Source: Candidatus Pacearchaeota archaeon (GTDB taxonomy: Archaea > Nanobdellota > Nanobdellia > Pacearchaeales > GW2011-AR1). Taken from it: DNA of 52,934 nucleotides. This document shows positions 7,024-12,080 of this stretch, piece after piece; the first letter of the stretch is position 1; each line of letters opens with the position of its first letter. The notes beneath the pieces were generated by a model that had not been told where the DNA came from, made no database searches, and saw nothing but the letters and a program-made list of their open reading frames with translations. A program made the position numbers and the translations under genes. Location of the stretch: assembly GCA_017609795.1 (NCBI GenBank), contig JAFCDH010000001.1, positions 1-52,934 of the forward strand. Direction: 5' to 3'.

Positions 7024-7117
7024 AATCCAGTGTGAGTCTGTGCAAGCTCAGACACTCAGGAAAGACTGGGATTGAGGGGAGTGATTAGATATTAACTGTA
7101 TATGGATGCTCCCCTCA
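7024..7117 (+). ncRNA. Structured RNA candidate, two stem-loops
   Basis: GC-rich segment in AT-rich surroundings with no ORF. The first fold is AATCCAGT paired with ACTGGGATT (7024-7031 and 7065-7073, one bulge), enclosing a smaller stem around GTCTG/CAGAC. The second is a perfect 9-bp stem TGAGGGGAG/CTCCCCTCA (7073-7081 and 7109-7117) with a 27-nt loop. It may be co-transcribed with the tRNA-like element. Class unknown. Confidence 0.45.
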
Positions 7118-7132
7118 TTAAATTCAAATAAA

Positions 7133-7279
7133 ATGGGAACTTTAAAAGAACAAATTGAAGAAGAAATAAAATTCTTATGGGCAATAAGACAAATTTGTTT
7201 CAATAAAAGAATTTTAAAGAAAATACAATTTAGAGAGAAGATACTAAAAAATAAATTAAAGGAGTGTAGTTTAAAATAA
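7133..7279 (+). CDS. Small basic helical protein
   Basis: 48 residues, one Cys in the middle (AIRQICFN), strongly basic C-terminal half. Ends 2 nt before the next ATG. No family. Confidence 0.45.
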   Translation: MGTLKEQIEEEIKFLWAIRQICFNKRILKKIQFREKILKNKLKECSLK

Positions 7280-7281
7280 AA

Positions 7282-7560
7282 ATGGGAAATGGTTTATTTA
7301 TAACAGATAAGGAAGCAATTAGAATTATCAGAAAAGAGAATAGAGAATTAGAAAGTGAAGTTATTAAATTAAAAAAGGAAATTAAGAATTTAAAGAAAAC
7401 AAGTGTTTATTGTGAAACTTGTAAAAAACATATTGGATTTTATTTAAAAAAAGGAGGATATGAACTTTTGAATGGGGTAATTCAGCATGGACAAGGAAAA
7501 GGAAAAAAAGAATTATTAAGTTTTTGTTCAAGAAAATGTGAGGAGGAAAATAAAAAATGA
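7282..7560 (+). CDS. Coiled-coil plus zinc-binding protein
   Basis: 92 residues: a heptad-like helix (about 12-40), then CETC (44-47) and CSRKC (82-86), forming a likely zinc site around a Gly/Lys-rich loop. A ribosome site GGAG lies about 20 nt upstream. Overlaps the next gene by 4 nt. Confidence 0.55.
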   Translation: MGNGLFITDKEAIRIIRKENRELESEVIKLKKEIKNLKKTSVYCETCKKHIGFYLKKGGYELLNGVIQHGQGKGKKELLSFCSRKCEEENKK

Positions 7561-7703
7561 TAGAAATTAGTTTTAATAATGTTGGAATGATTATCTTTAG
7601 TTGTAATCATGTTAAAGGATATAATAAAGGTAATGGAAAAAGATTATGTTCAAAATGTAGAAAGAAGATTATTAATAAATTAAATAGTTCGCTTTGTAGG
7701 TAA
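7557..7703 (+). CDS. Small zinc-binding protein
   Basis: 48 residues: C-x-H (CNH) near 16-18 and CSKC near 32-35, the same C-x-H...C-x2-C spacing style as the gene at 2181. Coupled to the upstream gene by an ATGA overlap. Confidence 0.5.
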   Translation: MIEISFNNVGMIIFSCNHVKGYNKGNGKRLCSKCRKKIINKLNSSLCR

Positions 7704-7705
7704 AT

Positions 7706-8194
7706 ATGGGAAATAATGAAGATAAATGTTGTAGATGTAAGGAAAAAAGTTTAATGCAAGTGATGTTGCCAATAGCAGAAGTTACTGAAACTGGTAGGGT
7801 TGTTTTCCCACAAGAAACAGAACAACAATCAGTTCAAATACCAGTTCCTTTATGTTTTAAATGTATGCAATTTGCAAGTGAAGGTTGGATTAATTTAATG
7901 AAAGTTCCTAATAAAGAGAAATATCAATTAATAGAATGTTGTGATAGGAATAGTGATTTTTCTTTAAGAAAAATTGAGGAAAGATATAAAAGTGGGGAAT
8001 TGAAAAAAGACATAAAAGAAACTTTAGAAAAGTTGGGAAAAACAAAAGAACAAATTAAAAAACAGAAGATGAAAAATACTCCTTTTAGGATTTCAATAAT
8101 TGTTGATGAGATTATGGATAATTTTAAAGATTTTGAGAAAAAGGTTAAGGAAAAGAGTTCCGAAAACATAGGAAAGGAGAAGTCAAATGGATAA
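7706..8194 (+). CDS. Zinc-ribbon protein with helical C-terminus
   Basis: 162 residues. CCRC (8-11) and CFKC (50-53) form a zinc ribbon around a Gln-rich loop; residues 85-150 are charged helix. The C-terminus KEKSNG is encoded by the 18-bp cassette boundary and is shared with the otherwise unrelated gene at 6154. Unknown function. Confidence 0.6.
   Translation: MGNNEDKCCRCKEKSLMQVMLPIAEVTETGRVVFPQETEQQSVQIPVPLCFKCMQFASEGWINLMKVPNKEKYQLIECCDRNSDFSLRKIEERYKSGELKKDIKETLEKLGKTKEQIKKQKMKNTPFRISIIVDEIMDNFKDFEKKVKEKSSENIGKEKSNG
8173..8190 (+). repeat. Upstream boundary of gene cassette, copy 2
   Basis: Same 18 bases as 6354-6371, again giving the end of one gene and the ribosome site and start of the next. 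Confidence 0.85.
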
Positions 8195-8378
8195 TCCTTG
8201 TTTAGTGTGTCAAAAGAAAGAAGCAGTTGATAGTGGAATGTGTGAGGATTGTTATGATAAAGCTTGTGATTATGCTGAACAAAAATATTATGAAGATGAA
8301 GAAGAAAAGAGATTAAAAAAAGTAAAGATTAGAAAAACAATAAACAAAAGTTCCCAAAAACAGAGGAAAATGAAATGA
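8187..8378 (+). CDS. Zinc-ribbon protein, cassette gene B
   Basis: 63 residues: CLVC (5-8) and CEDC (19-22), then an acidic and basic helix ending KSSQKQRKMK. It occupies the same position between the same boundary repeats as cassette gene A (6368-6571), but its body sequence differs. Confidence 0.6.
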   Translation: MDNPCLVCQKKEAVDSGMCEDCYDKACDYAEQKYYEDEEEKRLKKVKIRKTINKSSQKQRKMK

Positions 8379-8389
8379 CAATTAAAAAC
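8351..8389 (+). repeat. Downstream boundary of gene cassette, copy 2
   Basis: 39 bp identical to 6544-6582. Confidence 0.9.
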
Positions 8390-8422
8390 AAAGAACAAAT
8401 ACAAGGGAGGAAAAAAGATTAA
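8375..8422 (+). pseudogene. Truncated start of an MTIKN-type gene
   Basis: 15-codon ORF MTIKNKEQIQGRKKD. Its first eight residues match the zinc-ribbon gene at 6568 (MTIKNLEQ). The remainder is translated from the 31-bp junction repeat (8398-8428). It looks like a scar left where two repeat units were joined. Confidence 0.35.
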
Positions 8423-8428
8423 ATGAAA
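8398..8428 (+). repeat. 31-bp junction repeat, copy 2
   Basis: Identical to 4580-4610. It carries the ribosome site (AAGGGAGG) and the start codon of the gene at 8423. Confidence 0.85.
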
Positions 8429-9019
8429 AAGATATTAACAAAACAAGAAAGAGAAGATGCAATGGGTGATTTATTAGGAATAGCTTTTATTATATTTTTA
8501 ATAGTTATTGGAATAATGTTTTCTATGGGAATAGTTTCTGCAACTAATGGAACTGGAACAATTAATTTGAGTGAATCTAATATTACTTTAAATCCAAATT
8601 TATTGAAGGTTTCTGGTAATTTTTCAATCTTTGGAAATTTGAATGTTTCAGGTAGGTTGTATTTAGGGGAATTAATTGAAGGAAATTTTACAATAAAATC
8701 TATAACTATTGGAACAGAAAGAAACGCATCTGGGTTTTTAGAAGATGCAATCCAAATGACAAGTTATGAAGGAGATTTTTATAAACATCCTGAATTAAAT
8801 TTAACAAGTGAAGTTACTTATGCGAGTTTTATAGCTTCTGAAAGATTTTTGAATGAAAGTGAGTGTGTTAAGCTTTATGTAGTAGGAACAAGAGTAGAAT
8901 TAGTTGAATTAGAAAAAAAGTGGTGGCAATTTTGGAAAAATAAAGATAAATTAGTATTTAATCCAATAGTTGCTTATGTTTGTGAACAAAAAGTTAATGA
9001 AGTAAGGTATTATCCATAA
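8423..9019 (+). CDS. Membrane-anchored fibre-like protein
   Basis: 198 residues: cytoplasmic N-terminus, hydrophobic segment (about 16-40, could be an uncleaved signal anchor), then an ectodomain with many N-glycosylation sequons. A strand-turn pattern (NFSIFGNLNVSGRLYLGEL) resembles the shaft of the fibre at 12081-14948. Two Cys (147, 187 approx.) could pair. Likely surface or virion protein, the only one of this kind inside the plus-strand region. Confidence 0.6.
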   Translation: MKKILTKQEREDAMGDLLGIAFIIFLIVIGIMFSMGIVSATNGTGTINLSESNITLNPNLLKVSGNFSIFGNLNVSGRLYLGELIEGNFTIKSITIGTERNASGFLEDAIQMTSYEGDFYKHPELNLTSEVTYASFIASERFLNESECVKLYVVGTRVELVELEKKWWQFWKNKDKLVFNPIVAYVCEQKVNEVRYYP

Positions 9020-9026
9020 AATCAAA

Positions 9027-9197
9027 ATGAGCAAAAAACAAATAGATGAATTGGATATGGATGTTGGATTCTTATTTGGGATTTTAATGTTAGGATTTTA
9101 TTTAATATTTTTAGATAAATTAATTTCATTTGGTTTAGCATTAGCATTGGGGTTATGGGGAGTTTTAATTAAATTAAGGAAATTAAACCTAAAATAG
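9027..9197 (+). CDS. Small two-pass membrane protein
   Basis: 56 residues with two hydrophobic stretches (about 14-29 and 32-48) and a basic C-terminus. Starts 7 nt after the previous stop. Unknown. Confidence 0.5.
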   Translation: MSKKQIDELDMDVGFLFGILMLGFYLIFLDKLISFGLALALGLWGVLIKLRKLNLK

Positions 9198-9207
9198 GAG
9201 AGAATAA

Positions 9208-9384
9208 ATGAAAACACCAACAACACAAGAAATAATTGAAGTAGCAGAATGTTTAAAAGCTGGTTTCAAGGCACAAGATTTCCAATTAGGAATTGGAAAG
9301 GTTACTGAAAGATTATTTAAAAATAAATTAAATAAGATTATTAGGATGTTGAAATGTCCTATGAGAAAAATAGATATTAAATAA
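9208..9384 (+). CDS. Hypothetical small helical protein
   Basis: 58 residues with a good ribosome site (AGGAG 8 nt upstream). Sequence MKTPTTQEIIEVAECLKAGF suggests two amphipathic helices; two Cys. No family recognised. Confidence 0.5.
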   Translation: MKTPTTQEIIEVAECLKAGFKAQDFQLGIGKVTERLFKNKLNKIIRMLKCPMRKIDIK

Positions 9385-9401
9385 ATAATGGAAAAAGACA
9401 A

Positions 9402-9542
9402 ATGAATAAAAAAGAATATAATAAAAAGTTATTTGAATTAAAAAAACAATGTGGATTTTGGGGAAGAGGATATGTCCATTATGCTAAATTTCAAAAAGGA
9501 TTAGATAAATTAAATAAAGAGTTAGAGGAAAAGGACAAATGA
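9402..9542 (+). CDS. Hypothetical small protein
   Basis: 46 residues, charged helix with an aromatic/Gly centre (CGFWGRGYVHYAKF). Overlaps the next ATG by 4 nt. Unknown. Confidence 0.45.
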   Translation: MNKKEYNKKLFELKKQCGFWGRGYVHYAKFQKGLDKLNKELEEKDK

Positions 9543-9673
9543 CAACCAAAGAAGAAGCAGATAAAAGAAGAAAGGAGAAATCAAATAATGGGAACTCTGC
9601 AGGGATTGGGGTTTTATGTTATGGTTTAATAATGTTAATTTTTATAAATTTAAATATTATGTCACTAAAATGA
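9539..9673 (+). CDS. Small single-pass membrane protein
   Basis: 44 residues: charged N-terminus (TTKEEADKRRKEK) and hydrophobic segment at about 21-41. Coupled to both neighbours by ATGA overlaps. Confidence 0.45.
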   Translation: MTTKEEADKRRKEKSNNGNSAGIGVLCYGLIMLIFINLNIMSLK

Positions 9674-9762
9674 AACAAAAATTTTCAACTAAATGGGTAG
9701 GAAGTAAACAACCAAGAAAACAAAGAAAATACAGAGCTAATGCTCAATCTTTGGAACGATAA
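9670..9762 (+). CDS. N-terminal fragment of ribosomal protein uL24
   Basis: 30 residues, MKQKFSTKWVGSKQPRKQRK followed by YRANAQSLER. The stretch SKQPRKQRKYRANA is what I know as the N-terminal extension of archaeal/eukaryotic uL24 (archaeal L24p usually continues APLHxR... for about 90 more residues). Here the frame leaves the family right after NA and stops. Start overlaps the previous stop (ATGA), and the next gene starts 1 nt after its stop, so it sits neatly in the operon. Either a host gene relic or a retained rRNA-binding peptide. Not verified by search. Confidence 0.5.
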   Translation: MKQKFSTKWVGSKQPRKQRKYRANAQSLER

Positions 9763-9763
9763 G

Positions 9764-9877
9764 ATGATAAAAATAATACTTGCTTTTATATTAGGATTTG
9801 GAGTGGGAGTTTGGTTTCAGTATTTAAATGTTTTATTTTGGAGGAATAAAGCTAAAAGAGATTCAATTAAATCTTAG
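9764..9877 (+). CDS. 37-residue single-pass membrane peptide
   Basis: Hydrophobic N-terminal helix (about 2-22), basic C-terminus. The stop TAG lies in the 14-bp AATCTTAGAATGAA element (9870-9883) that recurs at 10849 and 10990. Confidence 0.4.
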   Translation: MIKIILAFILGFGVGVWFQYLNVLFWRNKAKRDSIKS

Positions 9878-9883
9878 AATGAA
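9870..9883 (+). repeat. 14-bp junction repeat, copy 1 of 3
   Basis: AATCTTAGAATGAA, also at 10849-10862 and 10990-11003, always at a gene boundary. In the first two copies it contains the stop codon. Confidence 0.7.
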
Positions 9884-9909
9884 ATTAATAAATACTATGG
9901 AGGTTAAAA

Positions 9910-10092
9910 ATGAAGATAAAAACACACTTATATGATATTGAGATTAAACCAAAAGGTTTTTTTGAAAAAGGAGTAGATGAAAAAGAAACTATAGGTTTTG
10001 GGAGCAAGATTGTTAAATTGCTTTTGGATAAGTTTACAATGGACAAAATTAAAATAGAATATTCAGATGAAGAAAAAGATGCTACCTTATGA
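9910..10092 (+). CDS. Hypothetical small protein
   Basis: 60 residues; beta-like start (MKIKTHLYDIEIKPKG). Ribosome site ATGGAGGTTAAA directly upstream; almost the same 20 bases precede the gene at 5025. A short ORF (9880-9936) overlaps its start. It overlaps the next gene by 26 nt. Confidence 0.5.
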   Translation: MKIKTHLYDIEIKPKGFFEKGVDEKETIGFGSKIVKLLLDKFTMDKIKIEYSDEEKDATL

Positions 10093-10339
10093 AGAGAAGA
10101 TACTAAAAGATATTTATGCTGACGAGCAGTTAGATATATTTGGTATTTTTAAAGAAAGAAGAATTAAGGAACAAAAAAGAAAAGAGTTAAAATCAATTAG
10201 AATTTTTGAAGAGAGAAAAAGAAGAAAGAACATTTTATTTTATAAAATTATTTGTAAGAAATTAATTGATATTTATGGTAAAGAAGGAGCAATTCCTTAT
10301 TTAAAGGTTTTATTCAAAGAAAATAAGGGAGAAAATTAA
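10067..10339 (+). CDS. Hypothetical basic protein
   Basis: 90 residues from ATG 10067 (an alternative is ATG 10079). Strongly basic middle (ERRIKEQKRKELK...ERKRRKN), helical C-terminus. Could bind nucleic acid. Not recognised. Confidence 0.5.
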   Translation: MKKKMLPYEEKILKDIYADEQLDIFGIFKERRIKEQKRKELKSIRIFEERKRRKNILFYKIICKKLIDIYGKEGAIPYLKVLFKENKGEN

Positions 10340-10360
10340 ATCATCAGAGGAAGAGAATAA

Positions 10361-10519
10361 ATGAAAATTAAATTAAGAGGAAAAGTTTGGAAGCAAATTA
10401 CTTTAAAAGAATTTAAAGATTTAGAATTAAATAATGGAGAGATTGCTTTATTTGAAGATACTTGGGGTGAGAAAACTTATTTTAAATTAATTTCACAAAA
10501 AGAGGGGAAGAAAATATGA
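10361..10519 (+). CDS. Hypothetical small protein
   Basis: 52 residues with beta-strand character (KIKLRGKVWKQITLKEF). Ribosome site GAGGAAGAG upstream; stop overlaps next start (ATGA). Confidence 0.45.
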   Translation: MKIKLRGKVWKQITLKEFKDLELNNGEIALFEDTWGEKTYFKLISQKEGKKI

Positions 10520-10599
10520 TAAGTAAGAAAACAATAGAGAAATTTAGAGAAAAGAATTGTTATTGTGCTGAATGTAATGAGCAGGAATTGAAGGAATGA
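10516..10599 (+). CDS. 27-residue Cys peptide
   Basis: Short ORF with CYCAEC near residues 15-20, a half zinc knuckle. ATGA overlaps at both ends. Confidence 0.35.
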   Translation: MISKKTIEKFREKNCYCAECNEQELKE

Positions 10600-10730
10600 A
10601 AGAGAAGTTAGTAGAAGCAGGTTTAGATTTAAGTCCAATTGCTTTTATGATTATAGATTGTAATTCAGGAATAGGAAAGTTACTTGAAGAAGAAGCTAAA
10701 AGAAGAGTAAATGAAATCAAAGGAGAATAA
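10596..10730 (+). CDS. Hypothetical small protein
   Basis: 44 residues, helical, MKEKLVEAGLDLSPIAFMII. Coupled to the upstream ORF by ATGA. Unknown. Confidence 0.4.
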   Translation: MKEKLVEAGLDLSPIAFMIIDCNSGIGKLLEEEAKRRVNEIKGE

Positions 10731-10736
10731 CAACAA

Positions 10737-10856
10737 ATGACAGATAAAGAATTTATACAAAGCTGGTTGAAGTTTAAGAATGAATGTGTGGAAAATAAAA
10801 TATTTGAGGTAATGGAAATAATTAGGTTGTTTGAGATATGGCTTAATCAATCTTAG
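10737..10856 (+). CDS. Hypothetical small protein
   Basis: 39 residues, amphipathic helical, with one Cys. Its stop falls inside copy 2 of the 14-bp junction repeat. Confidence 0.4.
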   Translation: MTDKEFIQSWLKFKNECVENKIFEVMEIIRLFEIWLNQS

Positions 10857-10862
10857 AATGAA
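10849..10862 (+). repeat. 14-bp junction repeat, copy 2 of 3
   Basis: AATCTTAGAATGAA at a gene boundary; see 9870-9883. Confidence 0.7.
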
Positions 10863-10864
10863 AA

Positions 10865-10990
10865 ATGAAATGTTATAACTGCAAAAAAGAAATAGAAGAT
10901 TGGGCTTTTGATAATAAAGATTCTGATGGTAATGAGTATTGTATGGATTGTCAATCTAAAATTGTAGCGTTTATGGAGGAAGAAGATTAA
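10865..10990 (+). CDS. Small zinc-ribbon protein
   Basis: 41 residues: CYNC (3-6) and CMDC (27-30) with an acidic loop and tail. A minimal zinc ribbon. It lies between copies 2 and 3 of the 14-bp junction repeat. Confidence 0.5.
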   Translation: MKCYNCKKEIEDWAFDNKDSDGNEYCMDCQSKIVAFMEEED

Positions 10991-11003
10991 ATCTTAGAAT
11001 GAA
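10990..11003 (+). repeat. 14-bp junction repeat, copy 3 of 3
   Basis: AATCTTAGAATGAA just after a TAA stop and before the methyltransferase gene; see 9870-9883. Confidence 0.7.
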
Positions 11004-11011
11004 TAGTTAAA

Positions 11012-11602
11012 ATGGAACAATATTTAGCAACACCCTTTGAAATGAAGAAGATGAAAGAAAGAGGAGCTGAAGAAGTTTTTGCTAATTGTATTTCTACTGA
11101 ACATTTTTTTAATCCAATGGTTGATGATTTAGATAAAATAAGTGATTTTATTAAGGATTGTAAAACAATAATTGATGTTGGTTCTGGCTATGGTTTATTA
11201 ATAACAAAGTTAGCTAAGATAAATAATGATAAGAAGTTCTTAGGAATAGATACTGTTTATTGGGATGGTAATATTTTTCCAGTTCCTAAGGGATTAAAAA
11301 ATCTGAAATTTGAGTTTAATGGAATTGAAGCTATGGCTTATTCAGATAAATTTAACCAAAAGGTTCGAAATTTTGATTGTGTTATATGTTCTTGGATGCC
11401 AGAGGGTTCTGATTGGAGAGAAATGTTAAGTATCTTATCAATTAAGAAGATTATTTTAGTTCTCTCAAAAGATTTTAATACTGGAACAATAGAAACTTAT
11501 TGTGGTTTTGAAAAGTTAGGATTTAAATTAAAAGGAAGAGCTTTTACAAGTTCAGACTCCATAATTCAATTATGGGAGAGAACCATTTGTTCTTTCGAAT
11601 GA
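11012..11602 (+). CDS. SAM-dependent methyltransferase, class I
   Basis: 196 residues. The SAM-binding Gly-rich motif is seen at about 52-60 (IIDVGSGYGLL), an acidic residue ends strand 2 (FLGIDT, about 75), and a strand-4 motif DCVICSWMPEG sits near 126. Substrate unknown: no DPPY/NPPY catalytic motif, so not a typical DNA amino-methyltransferase; protein, RNA or small-molecule targets are possible. Follows a 14-bp junction repeat. Confidence 0.7.
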   Translation: MEQYLATPFEMKKMKERGAEEVFANCISTEHFFNPMVDDLDKISDFIKDCKTIIDVGSGYGLLITKLAKINNDKKFLGIDTVYWDGNIFPVPKGLKNLKFEFNGIEAMAYSDKFNQKVRNFDCVICSWMPEGSDWREMLSILSIKKIILVLSKDFNTGTIETYCGFEKLGFKLKGRAFTSSDSIIQLWERTICSFE

Positions 11603-11612
11603 GAGAAATAAT

Positions 11613-11816
11613 ATGGGAGCTGATGAAATATACGAGATTGTAACAGAAATTAGTGATGAGTTTGAAAATACTCTTACTATTAATGAAGGGCAAGATGAAC
11701 ATAGTACTTGGAGAGATTTGGAAATAAATAATGAAGATAAGCAAACCTTTTTTAGATTAAATAAAAATAGAGCAAAAAGATTAATCAAGGAATTAAAGGG
11801 GTTGTTTAATCTCTAA
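11613..11816 (+). CDS. Hypothetical acidic protein
   Basis: 67 residues, acidic, helical, ending in a basic amphipathic helix (NKNRAKRLIKELKGLF). Starts 10 nt after the methyltransferase. Not recognised. Confidence 0.5.
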   Translation: MGADEIYEIVTEISDEFENTLTINEGQDEHSTWRDLEINNEDKQTFFRLNKNRAKRLIKELKGLFNL

Positions 11817-11829
11817 ATTGAAATAAAAA

Positions 11830-12033
11830 ATGAAAAATTGTGAATATAACCAAATATGCAAATTTTATAGTAATAATTGTGATAATGAAAAATATCAATT
11901 AACTTGTTGGATTCATACAACTTTAGAGGGAATTTTAAATAGAGAAGTTTTTAAATCAAGAATAAATAAAAGAATTCATAGAGAAGAACATGGACATAAA
12001 AGACACGAGACAATAAATTTATCAAATTTTTAA
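11830..12033 (+). CDS. Small Cys/His-rich protein
   Basis: 67 residues: Cys at 4, 10, 17 and 26 then His-rich C-terminus (HTTL, HREEHGHKRH). Likely metal-binding. The C-x5-C-x6-C spacing near the start resembles CCCH-type fingers, but I cannot confirm. Last gene of the plus-strand series, followed by a terminator. Confidence 0.5.
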   Translation: MKNCEYNQICKFYSNNCDNEKYQLTCWIHTTLEGILNREVFKSRINKRIHREEHGHKRHETINLSNF

Positions 12034-12044
12034 GGATTTTCTTC

Positions 12045-12077
12045 AACCAATATTGCATTAGGAATTATTGGTTTTTC
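12045..12077 (+). terminator. Convergent-gene terminator hairpin
   Basis: Perfect 8-bp stem AACCAATA/TATTGGTT (12045-12052 and 12066-12073), 13-nt loop, followed on the plus strand by a T-run. It lies between two converging gene blocks. Confidence 0.6.
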
Positions 12078-12080
12078 ATT

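Noticed and set aside
7020..7117. AGGAAAG after a hairpin, resembling conserved region I of RNase P RNA
   Set aside because: The downstream partner region (ACAGAA-type) and a P4 pairing are not visible, and the segment is too short for an RNase P RNA.
9880..9936. 18-codon ORF (MKLINTMEVKNEDKNTLI) as a gene
   Set aside because: It spans the ribosome site of the gene at 9910; more likely chance or a coupling ORF.
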